Shown: positions 33,848 through 42,110 of the stretch, piece by piece | Layout of the letters: each line of letters begins with the position of its first letter | Numbering within the stretch: position 1 is the stretch's first letter | Assembly (NCBI GenBank): GCA_963797015.1 | Contig: CAWCNV010000003.1 | Coordinates: 1 to 64,000, forward strand | Direction: 5' to 3' | From: JBBPZA01 sp963797015 | Lineage (GTDB): Bacteria; Actinomycetota; Thermoleophilia; Solirubrobacterales; Solirubrobacteraceae | DNA: 64,000 nt | Notes under the pieces: generated by a model | Seen by the model: the letters and a program-made list of their open reading frames with translations, nothing else | Database searches by the model: none | Told to the model about the DNA's origin: nothing | Translations under genes and position numbers: made by a program

Positions 33848-34846
33848 GTGCGGGTCGTCGTCCTCTCGGGCGGTCGCTCGTCCGAGCACGAGATCTCGCT
33901 CGCCTCGGGCCGTTCGGTCGCGGCCGGGTTGGAGAGCACCGGCCACGAGGTGCTGGCGGTGCGGATCGAGCGTGACGGGCGCTGGCGCCTCGCGGACGAG
34001 CAGGAGCCGCTGGCCGTGGTTCCGGGGGCCGGTCTGCTCGAAGCCGACGTCGTGTTCCCTGTCCTGCACGGGCCCTACGGCGAGGACGGAACCGTGCAGG
34101 GGGTGCTCGAGGCGCTCGACGTTCCCTACGTGGGCGCGGGGGTGCTCGCCTCCGCCGTGTGCATGGACAAGGTCGTCTTCAAGGAGCTGATGGCCACGGC
34201 CGGGCTGCCCCAGGTCCGCTACGAGGCCGTCGTCGACGAGCGCTGGCGACGGGACCCGGGCGCGGTGGAGACCGCGGTGGGCACGCTGGGGTTGCCCGTG
34301 TTCGTGAAGCCGGCCTCTCTGGGCTCGTCGGTCGGGATCGTCCGCGTCGCCTCGGAGGCCGAGCTGCTCCCGGCGCTCGACCGCGCCTTCGCGCACGAGG
34401 GAAGGGTGATCGCCGAGGCCGCGGCCCCGGGGATCGAGGTCGAGTGCTCGGTGATCGGCCACACGACCGCGCCCGAGGCGTCGGAGCCCGGCGAGATCGT
34501 GTTGCGGCGCGGGGCCGGCTGGTACGACTTCGAGGCCAAGTACGAGGCCGGGGGGATGGAGCTGGTCGTGCCCGCGCGCATCTCACCTACGGCCCGCGAC
34601 ACCGTACGCGCGCTGGCCCGCGACGTCTTCACGCGCGCCGGGGTCTCAGGCCTGGCGCGCGTCGACTTCTTCGTCGACGGCGACGACGTGCTGGTCAACG
34701 AGCTCAACACGATCCCGGGCTTCACCGAGACGAGCGTCTTCGGCCGGCTGTGGGAGGCGACCGGGCTGGCCTACGCCGAGCTGCTCGAGCGCCTCGCGAA
34801 GATCGCGCTCGAGCGCCATCGGGCGCAGAGCGCGTACCGGCACTAG
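33848..34846 (+). CDS. ddl: D-alanine--D-alanine ligase
   Basis: Ddl is an ATP-grasp ligase that makes the D-Ala-D-Ala end of the peptidoglycan stem. Motifs: VVVLSGGRSSEHEISLAS at the N-terminus, FPVLHGPYGEDGTVQGVLE, PVFVKPASLGSSVGIVRV and VNELNTIPGFTETSVF. It has 332 residues and a GTG start 3 bp after pknB. The ligase in this kinase operon ties precursor supply to growth control. Confidence 0.95.
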   Translation: MRVVVLSGGRSSEHEISLASGRSVAAGLESTGHEVLAVRIERDGRWRLADEQEPLAVVPGAGLLEADVVFPVLHGPYGEDGTVQGVLEALDVPYVGAGVLASAVCMDKVVFKELMATAGLPQVRYEAVVDERWRRDPGAVETAVGTLGLPVFVKPASLGSSVGIVRVASEAELLPALDRAFAHEGRVIAEAAAPGIEVECSVIGHTTAPEASEPGEIVLRRGAGWYDFEAKYEAGGMELVVPARISPTARDTVRALARDVFTRAGVSGLARVDFFVDGDDVLVNELNTIPGFTETSVFGRLWEATGLAYAELLERLAKIALERHRAQSAYRH

Positions 34847-34929
34847 GGGTGGGCCTCCGCGCGGGCGGGTCGACGAACGGCGGGCGACGAAGGGGGGGAG
34901 ATCGGGCGTCGCTCTGGACGCCGCGCGGC

Positions 34930-34950
34930 GGCCGAGCCCCCGGCTCGGCC
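34930..34950. terminator. Hairpin between convergent ddl and kinase genes
   Basis: GGCCGAGC (34930-34937) and GCTCGGCC (34943-34950) form a perfect 8-bp stem with a 5-base loop, immediately before the stop codon of the minus-strand kinase gene. No T-tract follows on either side. The position fits a bidirectional terminator. Confidence 0.55.
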
Positions 34951-36462
34951 TCACTTCGCTTCGTACAGGTACACCTCGGAGATCGTCGCGTTGGTCTTGC
35001 CCGGCGGCAGCGCCGTGATCCAGATCAGGTAGTAGCGGAAGCGGCGCCCGCCGGTGTCGAGCAGGACGCGCACCTTGCCGCGATCGATCCGCCGCGACCC
35101 GGAGAGCGCCTTCCAGGTCGGATCAGGCCACTTCTGCGGGATGCCGTTGGCGGCGAAGATCTGCGCGGTCCAGCCGGGCGTCGTCGTGCGGATCGTCATC
35201 GCCCGCGCGGCCACGCCCGGCTTGGCGTCGATGTACAGGCCCACGCCGGGCGTGCCGCCGGGCTTGGTGAGCACCCCGTTGTCGTAGTTCTCGGTGCTCC
35301 ACGACGTGTTCGGGTCGCGGTCGACCACCGCCGCGGTCTCGTTGGCGTGCTCGGTCCCGTCGCCCAGCGGGTCGTAGGAGGTGGCCGAGTTCTGGCCCAG
35401 CGAGAAGGCCTTCAGGCCCGAGGGGGCCTTCGGCGCCCCCTGCGTCCCGGTGCCGCGCTGGGCGTGGTCGGCGGAGAAGTACACGACGGCGGCGGCGGCG
35501 AGGGCGGCGAGGAGGAGCGCGAGCGCGATCCACCACGGCCGGCGCAGCCGCAGCGGCACGCGGCGCTGAGCGCTCGGTGGCAGCGTGCGCAGGACGCTCG
35601 TCGCCTCCGGACCGACGTGGGCGGTGCGCGCGCTCTCGAGCGCCAGCGCGTTCTCGAGGTCGGCGATCAGCTCGGTGTCGTTGGCGTAGCGCCGGGTGAG
35701 ATCCTTCGCCGTGGCCCGGTCGACGACTGCTGCCAGCGTTGCGGACACCGCCGGACGCAGCTCCTGCACGTCGGGGAGCGGGTCGCGCACGTGCTTCATG
35801 GCCACCGCGACCTGGTTCTCGCCGTGGAACGGGACTCCGCCGGTGAGCATCTCGAACAGCACGATCCCGAGCGAGTAGAGGTCGGACTGGCCGGTCACCC
35901 CGTGGCCCATCGCCTGCTCGGGGGAGCAGTAGTCGGTCGTCCCCAGTACCCGGCCGTCGGCCGTGAGGCCCTCCTCGTCGACCGTGCGCGCGATCCCGAA
36001 GTCGGTGATCTTGGCCGAGCCCTCCTCGTCGATGAGCACGTTCTGGGGCTTGACGTCGCGGTGCACGATGTGACGCTGGTGGGCATAGCCGAGCGCCCGC
36101 GCGATCTCGATCGAGTAGGCCAGCGCCTCGTCGACGGGTAGCGGCCCCTCGCGCTTGATGCGCGCCTTGAGCGTCTCGCCGTCGACGTACTCGAAGACGA
36201 TGTACGGCCGCCCCTCGTCCTCCGCGGCGTCGATCACCGAGACGATGTGCGGGTGCGAGAGCTGGGCGACGGCGCGGGCCTCGCGCCGGAAGCGCTCGAG
36301 CTGGGCCGGGTCGTCGGCGATCTGGCGGTGCAGGAGCTTGATCGCGACGCGCCGCTCGAGCGTCTGGTCGAACGCCCTGTACACCGTCGACATGCCGCCG
36401 GCCCCGACCTGGGCGTCGAGCCGGTAGCGGTTGCTGAGCAGCATGCCGACGAGCGTGGTCAT
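34951..36462 (-). CDS. Ser/Thr protein kinase with extracellular discoidin-like domain
   Basis: The kinase domain (about 12-275) is complete: GAGGMSTVY, VAIKLL, HRDVKPQNVLIDEEG, DFGIART, CSPEQAMGHG. One membrane helix lies at about 306-328. The outer part (about 360-503) resembles a discoidin/galactose-binding sandwich (DPLGDGTEHANETAAVVD, PNTSWSTENYDNG, GVGLYIDAKPGVAARAMTI, YYLIWITALPPG). The same type of outer domain ends the mycobacterial MviN (MurJ) pseudokinase protein, but here the kinase looks catalytically intact and no flippase is fused. The ATG is at 36462. It is transcribed toward ddl and probably senses an envelope glycan; the ligand is unknown. Confidence 0.88.
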   Translation of the reverse strand: MTTLVGMLLSNRYRLDAQVGAGGMSTVYRAFDQTLERRVAIKLLHRQIADDPAQLERFRREARAVAQLSHPHIVSVIDAAEDEGRPYIVFEYVDGETLKARIKREGPLPVDEALAYSIEIARALGYAHQRHIVHRDVKPQNVLIDEEGSAKITDFGIARTVDEEGLTADGRVLGTTDYCSPEQAMGHGVTGQSDLYSLGIVLFEMLTGGVPFHGENQVAVAMKHVRDPLPDVQELRPAVSATLAAVVDRATAKDLTRRYANDTELIADLENALALESARTAHVGPEATSVLRTLPPSAQRRVPLRLRRPWWIALALLLAALAAAAVVYFSADHAQRGTGTQGAPKAPSGLKAFSLGQNSATSYDPLGDGTEHANETAAVVDRDPNTSWSTENYDNGVLTKPGGTPGVGLYIDAKPGVAARAMTIRTTTPGWTAQIFAANGIPQKWPDPTWKALSGSRRIDRGKVRVLLDTGGRRFRYYLIWITALPPGKTNATISEVYLYEAK

Positions 36463-36510
36463 CGTGCCCTTCCTATTTTGCGCCCGTCGCGCCCTTCCAT
36501 GCGTCTTAAC

Positions 36511-37566
36511 TCACATGAAGCTCAGGTTGCGGGGCGGGACCGTCACCGCGCCCGCCTCCTCGGTCACGCGGCCGATGCGCCGCGACCCCAGGTGGCGGCG
36601 CCCAAGCGACGCCGCCGCCTGCTCCGCGTGCCGCTCTCCAACGACCACGACCATGCCGCAGCCCATGTTGAAGACCTCGTGCATGTGGGCGGCGCCGACC
36701 TCGCCGCGGCGGGCGATGAGCTCGAACACGGGCGGCACCGGCAGCGGCTCCGAGATCTCGTAGCCGACCGGCGACTCGAGCCGCAGCAGGTTGGAGAGCC
36801 CGTCGCCGGTGATGTGGGCCAGGCCGTGGACCGGCACCTCGGAGCGCAGCAGCTCGAGCACGGCCCGGACGTAGATGACGGTCGGCTCGAGCAGCGCGTC
36901 GGCGACCGATGCGCCTCCGAGCTCGGGCGGGCGGTCCTCGAGCGCGAGCCCGCCCTCGCCGAGCAATGCGCGGCGCGCCAGCGTGAGGCCATTGGAGTGC
37001 ACGCCGCTGGAGGGCAGGCCGATCAGCGCGTCACCGGGCTCGACGGCCGCCCCGGTGACGAGCGCGTCGAGCGCGACCAGCCCGAACGCCGCGCCGGTGA
37101 GGTCGAAGCCGCGCGGCGAGGGGTGACCGCGGATCAGCTCGGGGAGCTGGGCGAGCTCGCCTCCGGGGATCTCGATCCCGGCCTGCTCGGCGCCCTGCTT
37201 GAGGCCGCGCCCGAGCCCGGCGAGCATCCGCGCGTCCGCGCGCTCGACCGCCACGTAGTCGAGCATCGCCAGCGGCTCGGCGCCCACGCAGATGAGGTCG
37301 TTGACGTTCATCGCCACGCAGTCGATCCCGACCGTGTCGTAGCGCTGCGCCTGCTCGGCGACGATCACCTTGGACCCGACGCCGTCGGTGGACAGCGCGA
37401 GCCCGAGGCCGGGCGCGATCTCGAGCACGCTCGCGTAGTGACCCGGCGCCAGGGCCGAGCGCGAGGGGCGACCCGGGTCGATCGTCCTCAGCACGGCGAC
37501 GAGCGCGCGGACGGCGTCACCCGAGCGCGCGGTGTCCACCCCGGCCTGGGCGTAGGCGTCGCTCAC
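36511..37566 (-). CDS. purM: Phosphoribosylaminoimidazole synthetase (AIR synthetase, cyclo-ligase)
   Basis: PurM closes the imidazole ring of FGAM to AIR in purine synthesis, using ATP. The N-terminal AGVDTARSGDAV, LSTDGVGSK and GIDCVAMNVNDLICVGAEPL motifs and the VFNMGCGMVVVV segment are diagnostic. The length is 351 residues. The GTG at 37566 overlaps the uppP stop (GTGA), an unexpected coupling of a purine gene to a cell-wall gene. Confidence 0.95.
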   Translation of the reverse strand: MSDAYAQAGVDTARSGDAVRALVAVLRTIDPGRPSRSALAPGHYASVLEIAPGLGLALSTDGVGSKVIVAEQAQRYDTVGIDCVAMNVNDLICVGAEPLAMLDYVAVERADARMLAGLGRGLKQGAEQAGIEIPGGELAQLPELIRGHPSPRGFDLTGAAFGLVALDALVTGAAVEPGDALIGLPSSGVHSNGLTLARRALLGEGGLALEDRPPELGGASVADALLEPTVIYVRAVLELLRSEVPVHGLAHITGDGLSNLLRLESPVGYEISEPLPVPPVFELIARRGEVGAAHMHEVFNMGCGMVVVVGERHAEQAAASLGRRHLGSRRIGRVTEEAGAVTVPPRNLSFM

Positions 37567-38387
37567 TGCTCCCGATTCTGGCTGCGTGCGCGGACGAGGA
37601 CGGCCGTCGCGAGCACGGCCCGGTAGGCGGCGTAGGGCAGCAGCGAGCGATCGCGCTCCACGAGCCGGATCACGCGCGCCGAGACAAGCGTCGACGCGAA
37701 CGAGGCGGCCACGCCGCCGGCGAACGCGCGCCGCAGCTCGCGCGGTAGGCCGCGCCGAGCCAGGCGCGCGCCCTTCAGCGCGGTCGCGCCCACGATGATC
37801 GGCAGCGCCACGTGGCGCGAGAGCGCGTTCGCGTCCTCGCGGCGAAAGCGGCGCAGGCGGGCGGCGACCAGCGTCGCACCGTTGCGCGACACGCCGGGCA
37901 CGAGCGCGCACGCCTGGGCGAAGCCGAGCGCGAGCGCGTCGGCCATCACCGCCTGCTCGCGGGCGCGGCACTGTGGTGCGCGGTCGGCGGCCGCCATGGC
38001 CGCGGAGCCGAGCAGCAGCCCGGCGGCGATCGTCGCCGGCGTGCCGAGGTGACGCTCGATCGGCCGCTCGAGGCTCCAGCCCGCCACGGCCGGCGGGAGG
38101 AACGAGCCGGCCAAGAGCGCCATGCGGCGGCGATCCAAGCCGCGCGCCGCGTCGCCGACCTCGTGGCGCAGCGCGATCAGCAGCCCCGCGGCGGTGCCTG
38201 CGTGCAGGGCGACCTCGAACGCCTTGCGGAACTCCGGGTCGAGCTCGCCGTAGGGCCAGCGGGCGAGCCAGGGCACGAGCGTGGTGTGCCCCGAGGAGGA
38301 GATCGGGAGCAGCTCGGCCGGCCCGTGCAGCACGCCGAGGGCGAGCGCGTGGCGAAGGGGAAGCGCGGCGCTAGCTGGAGGCGTCAG
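37563..38387 (-). CDS. uppP: Undecaprenyl-diphosphatase UppP/BacA, probable CTG start
   Basis: This polytopic enzyme recycles undecaprenyl pyrophosphate to the phosphate carrier used by peptidoglycan and polysaccharide synthesis. The active-site motifs are GPAELLPISSSGHT and ALVPGVSRNGATL. The first GTG (38333) falls directly before VLHGPAELLPISSSGH and would delete most of the first helix. The frame upstream reads SAALPLRHALALG, as the family expects, back to a CTG at 38387 with GGAG 7 bases upstream. I therefore extend to it (about 274 residues). The conservative alternative is 37563-38333. It overlaps the DedA gene by 17 bases. Confidence 0.85.
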   Translation of the reverse strand: MTPPASAALPLRHALALGVLHGPAELLPISSSGHTTLVPWLARWPYGELDPEFRKAFEVALHAGTAAGLLIALRHEVGDAARGLDRRRMALLAGSFLPPAVAGWSLERPIERHLGTPATIAAGLLLGSAAMAAADRAPQCRAREQAVMADALALGFAQACALVPGVSRNGATLVAARLRRFRREDANALSRHVALPIIVGATALKGARLARRGLPRELRRAFAGGVAASFASTLVSARVIRLVERDRSLLPYAAYRAVLATAVLVRARSQNREQ

Positions 38388-39033
38388 GGGCTGGCTCCGA
38401 GCCGGCCGCGCGCCGCGAGCGCCACCGGAAGAAGAGCACGACGGCCCCGACGACGAGCGCCGCCGCCACGGCGTAGTCGACGTAGTGCAGCTTGTCCTTC
38501 CAATCCGTCCAGTTGTCGCCCGCCTGCTTGCCGATGAACGTGAGCATGAAGACCCACGGCACGCAGCCGATGAAGGTCAGCACCGAGAAGCGCCAGAACG
38601 GCATGCGCGCGACGCCGGCGGGAAGCGAGATGAACGTGCGCACGATCGGCAGCATGCGCGTCACCAGCACGGTGATCGAGCCGTAGCGTTCGAACCAGCG
38701 GTCGGCGCGCTGCAGCTGCTTGGACGAGATGTGGAGCTTGCGGCCGTGCTTCTCGAGCAGGTCGACGCGCCCGAAATAGCCGATCCCGTAGGCGATCCAC
38801 GAGCCGACGAGGTTGCCGACCGAGCCGACGAGCGTCGCCACGATCAAGCTGTACTCGCCGTTGGAGACGTTGAAGCCGGTGAACAGCATCGTCGCCTCGG
38901 ACGGGATCGGGATGCACGCGCTCTCGAGCACCATGAGCACGAACACGCCGGGCAGGCCGAGGTCCTTCACCACGTTCTGGGCGAAGGTCGCGAGGGAATC
39001 CGTGACGGATGCGGCGACGAGAATGGTCGACAC
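38371..39033 (-). CDS. DedA family membrane protein
   Basis: This is a SNARE-associated/VTT-domain polytopic protein of 220 residues. Characteristic segments are ESACIPIPSEATMLFTGF, GSVGNLVGSWIAYGIGYFG and the conserved arginines in VTRMLPIVRTFISLPAGVARM. Recent work assigns some DedA/UptA proteins to flipping of undecaprenyl phosphate; pairing here with uppP fits carrier-lipid recycling, but that is inference. The GTG at 39033 starts 30 bp from the divergent aminotransferase gene. Confidence 0.9.
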   Translation of the reverse strand: MSTILVAASVTDSLATFAQNVVKDLGLPGVFVLMVLESACIPIPSEATMLFTGFNVSNGEYSLIVATLVGSVGNLVGSWIAYGIGYFGRVDLLEKHGRKLHISSKQLQRADRWFERYGSITVLVTRMLPIVRTFISLPAGVARMPFWRFSVLTFIGCVPWVFMLTFIGKQAGDNWTDWKDKLHYVDYAVAAALVVGAVVLFFRWRSRRAAGSEPAPDASS

Positions 39034-39063
39034 GCGGCCGGGGAGGTTAGCGTTACGTCCCCG

Positions 39064-40149
39064 ATGGCCGTGCCCCTCTTCGACACCGCCGGTCCGATCG
39101 CGCCGCTGCGCGAGGCGCTCTACGAGCGCGCCCGCGCCGTCCTCGCCGCCGGCAGCTACATCCTCGGCCCCGAGGTGGAGGCGTTCGAGCGCGAGTTCGC
39201 CGACCACCTCGGCGTGCGCCACGCGGTCGGCGTGGCCAACGGCACCGATGCCCTGACGATCGCGCTGCGCGCGCTCGGCGTGGGGCCCGGCGACGACGTC
39301 GTGGTCCCGTCCTTCACCTTCTACGCGTCCGCCGAGGCGATCCCGCCGACCGGCGCGCGGCCGGTGTTCTGCGACGTCGACCCGGAGACCTGTTGCGTGA
39401 CGGCGGACACGGTGCGCGCCGCTCTCACGCCGAACACCAAGGCGGTCATCGCCGTCGACCTGTTCGGCAACGTCGCGCCGATCGACGAGATCGAGGCGCT
39501 GGGCGTGCCGGTGCTCGAGGACGCCGCCCAGGCCGCGGGCTCGACCGTCGACGGGCGCCGTGCGGGCGCGCTCGGGAGGGCGGCCACCTTCAGCTTCTTC
39601 CCGTCCAAGAACCTGCCCTGCTTCGGCGACGGCGGCGCGGTGGTGACCGACGACGATGCGGTCGCCGACCGCGTGCGCATGCTGCGCTTCCACGGCTCGC
39701 GCGACAAGGTGACGTTCGAGGAGGTCGGCTACAACTCGCGCCTCGACGAGCTCCAGGCCGGCCTGCTGCGCGTGCTGCTCCCGCACCTGGACTCCTGGTC
39801 GGATGGCCGGCGCGCCGCGGCGACGGGCTACGAGGAGCACGGCCTGGGCGACCACGTGGCGCTGCCGGCGCCGCTGCCCGGGGCGCGCCCGGCCTGGCAC
39901 CTCTACGTGGTCCATCACGCGCGGGCCGATGCGCTCGCCGACGCGCTCGGCGCCGCCGGGATCGGCGTGCGCGCCTACTACCGGGTGCCCGTGCACCGTC
40001 AGCCGGCGCTGCGGGCCGAGGTCGATCTGCCGGTCACCGATGAGCTCGCGCGCACCCATCTGGCCCTGCCGATGAGCCCGGTGCTCGCCCCGGCGCAGGT
40101 CGCCGAGGTGGTGGAGGCGGTCCGCGAGGCCGCCATCCAAGCCGAATAG
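39064..40149 (+). CDS. DegT/DnrJ/EryC1/StrS family sugar aminotransferase
   Basis: This PLP enzyme aminates a nucleotide-linked keto sugar. The PLP lysine is K182 in SFFPSKNLPCFGDGG; further motifs are GVANGTDALTIALRALG, PSFTFYASAEAI, EDAAQAAGSTVDG and GYNSRLDELQAGLLR. It has 361 residues. It precedes a CapD-type 4,6-dehydratase by 21 bp, and together they would make an amino-deoxy sugar such as a bacillosamine or QuiNAc derivative. The exact sugar is not determinable. Confidence 0.92.
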   Translation: MAVPLFDTAGPIAPLREALYERARAVLAAGSYILGPEVEAFEREFADHLGVRHAVGVANGTDALTIALRALGVGPGDDVVVPSFTFYASAEAIPPTGARPVFCDVDPETCCVTADTVRAALTPNTKAVIAVDLFGNVAPIDEIEALGVPVLEDAAQAAGSTVDGRRAGALGRAATFSFFPSKNLPCFGDGGAVVTDDDAVADRVRMLRFHGSRDKVTFEEVGYNSRLDELQAGLLRVLLPHLDSWSDGRRAAATGYEEHGLGDHVALPAPLPGARPAWHLYVVHHARADALADALGAAGIGVRAYYRVPVHRQPALRAEVDLPVTDELARTHLALPMSPVLAPAQVAEVVEAVREAAIQAE

Positions 40150-40170
40150 GCCGCGGACGCGCCTACAATC

Positions 40171-42096
40171 GTGCGAATGCGCCGACGGATCAGGTCCGCG
40201 GCCTTCCCCGTCCATCGCCACTCACTCCCGCAGCTCGCGGTGGACGCTGGCTTGGTCGCGCTCGCGTACTGGCTCGCGTTCAAGCTCCGCTTCGATCGCG
40301 GGGTGCCCGACCGCTACGACCGCCTGCTCGAGCAGACGGTCCTGTGGGCCGTGCTCGGCAGCCCGGTGATCTTCGCGCTGTTCGGGCTCTACCAGAAGTG
40401 GTGGCGCTATCTGACCGCGCGCGACTACGAGCAGGTGCTCAAGGCCGTGGTCGTCTCGACGCTCGCGCTGGTCGGGGCGATCGCGCTGATCAAGCCGGTC
40501 GAGATCTCGTCGGCTAGCGGGCAGCTCGCGGTCACGATCCCGACCGGCGTCATCGCGCTCTTCTTCCTGCTCTCGCTCGCGCTCCTGTGCGGCGTGCGCT
40601 TCCTGGTCCGCACGGTCCTGGAGCGTCGCGTCCAGGGCATCCGCGCCCGCCACGACGCCCGCGAGGTGCTGATCGTCGGCGCCGGCGACGCCGGCCAGCT
40701 GCTGCTGCGCGAGATCGTCCGCAACCCGGCGCTCGGCTACCGCCCGATCGGCTTCGTCGACGACGACCCGCGCAAACGCGGCATGCGCGTGGCCAACGGC
40801 CTGAAGGTGCTGGGCCCCACCGCCGACCTGAGCCGGATCCTCGAGGAGACCGATCCCGAGGAGATCCTCATCGCGATCCCATCGGCGCCGGGCACGCTGC
40901 GCGCCCGTGTCGTCATCGCCGCCCGCTCGCGTGGAATCCCCGTACGCACGCTGCCGACCGTGTTCGAGCTGCTGGTCCACGGCGGCACCAGCGTCGTGCG
41001 CCAGGCGCGCGAGGTGCGCGTCGAGGACGTGCTCGGCCGCGAGCCCGTCCGCATGGAGCTCGAGCGCGTTGGCGGCTACCTCGCCAACCAGGTGGTCCTG
41101 ATCACGGGCGCCGGGGGCTCGATCGGCGCCGAGCTGTGCCGTCAGATCGCCCGTGTCTCACCCGCGCGCGTCGTGCTCGTCGACCACGCCGAGGACAACC
41201 TGTTCGCGATCACGCGCGAGCTCGAGGAGGACCGGCACGTGCGCAACGCGGTCGCGGTGCTCGCGGACTGCCGCGAGGAGGAGCGGATGCGCGAGGTGTT
41301 CGAGGAGCATCGCCCCAACGTCGTCTTCCACGCCGCCGCCTACAAGCACGTCGGGCTCATGGAGAGCAACGCCGTCGAGGCCGTGCGCAACAACACGCTC
41401 GCGACGCGCCTGGTGGCGCGCGTCGCCGGCGAGGCGGGCGTCGGCACGTTCATCCTCGTCTCGACCGACAAGGCGGTCTCGCCCGCGACCGTGATGGGGG
41501 CCTCGAAGGCGCTCGCCGAATGGGCCGTCGACGCCGCCGCGGCCCGCCACCATGGGACCCGCTACGCGATGGTGCGCTTCGGCAACGTGCTGGGCTCGTC
41601 GGGCTCGGTGGTGCCGATCTTCCGCCGTCAGATCGCCACCGGCGGCCCGGTGACCGTGACCGATCCGCGCATGAAGCGCTACTTCATGACGATCCCCGAG
41701 GCGGTCCAGCTCATCATCCGCTCGGGCTCGCTCGCGCGCGGGGGCGAGATCTTCGTGCTCGACATGGGCGAGCCCGTCGCGATCATTGAGCTCGCTCAGC
41801 AGATGATCCGTCTCTCGGGGCTCGAGCCCGAGCGCGACATCGCGATCGAGATCGTCGGCGCCCGCCCGGGCGAGAAGCTCCACGAAGACCTGTTCAACCC
41901 CTACGAGCGCCCGCAGCCCACACCCGCGGAGAAGATCCTGCTCGCTGCGCGCGAGTCGCTCGATCCGGCGTGGGTGGAGCGCTGCTTCGACCAGATAAAC
42001 TTGCTCGTGCTCGAGGGGGACGCGGCCGGCCTGGCCGCCCGCGTGGCTGAGCTGAGCCGAGAGCGCGCCGATCGGACCATGGGAGTCCCCCAATAA
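40171..42096 (+). CDS. Membrane-bound UDP-sugar 4,6-dehydratase (CapD/WbpM/PglF type)
   Basis: The protein has four N-terminal membrane helices, a CoA-binding-like Rossmann domain (EVLIVGAGDAGQLLLREI, about 165-290) and a second, catalytic Rossmann domain from about residue 308 (VLITGAGGSIGAELCRQI). The active site matches the large CapD class, with STDKAVSPATVMGASK, where Met replaces the usual Tyr of the YxxxK motif. Length 641 is normal. The start may be GTG 40171 or ATG 40177. It supplies the keto sugar for the aminotransferase encoded just upstream. Confidence 0.93.
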   Translation: MRMRRRIRSAAFPVHRHSLPQLAVDAGLVALAYWLAFKLRFDRGVPDRYDRLLEQTVLWAVLGSPVIFALFGLYQKWWRYLTARDYEQVLKAVVVSTLALVGAIALIKPVEISSASGQLAVTIPTGVIALFFLLSLALLCGVRFLVRTVLERRVQGIRARHDAREVLIVGAGDAGQLLLREIVRNPALGYRPIGFVDDDPRKRGMRVANGLKVLGPTADLSRILEETDPEEILIAIPSAPGTLRARVVIAARSRGIPVRTLPTVFELLVHGGTSVVRQAREVRVEDVLGREPVRMELERVGGYLANQVVLITGAGGSIGAELCRQIARVSPARVVLVDHAEDNLFAITRELEEDRHVRNAVAVLADCREEERMREVFEEHRPNVVFHAAAYKHVGLMESNAVEAVRNNTLATRLVARVAGEAGVGTFILVSTDKAVSPATVMGASKALAEWAVDAAAARHHGTRYAMVRFGNVLGSSGSVVPIFRRQIATGGPVTVTDPRMKRYFMTIPEAVQLIIRSGSLARGGEIFVLDMGEPVAIIELAQQMIRLSGLEPERDIAIEIVGARPGEKLHEDLFNPYERPQPTPAEKILLAARESLDPAWVERCFDQINLLVLEGDAAGLAARVAELSRERADRTMGVPQ

Positions 42097-42110
42097 CATC
42101 TCGCGGGTTC

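Noticed and set aside
31397..34462. 1021-residue open frame antisense to pbpA, pknB and ddl
   Set aside because: It spans three clearly real genes on the other strand and shows only His/Arg/Asp-rich antisense sequence.
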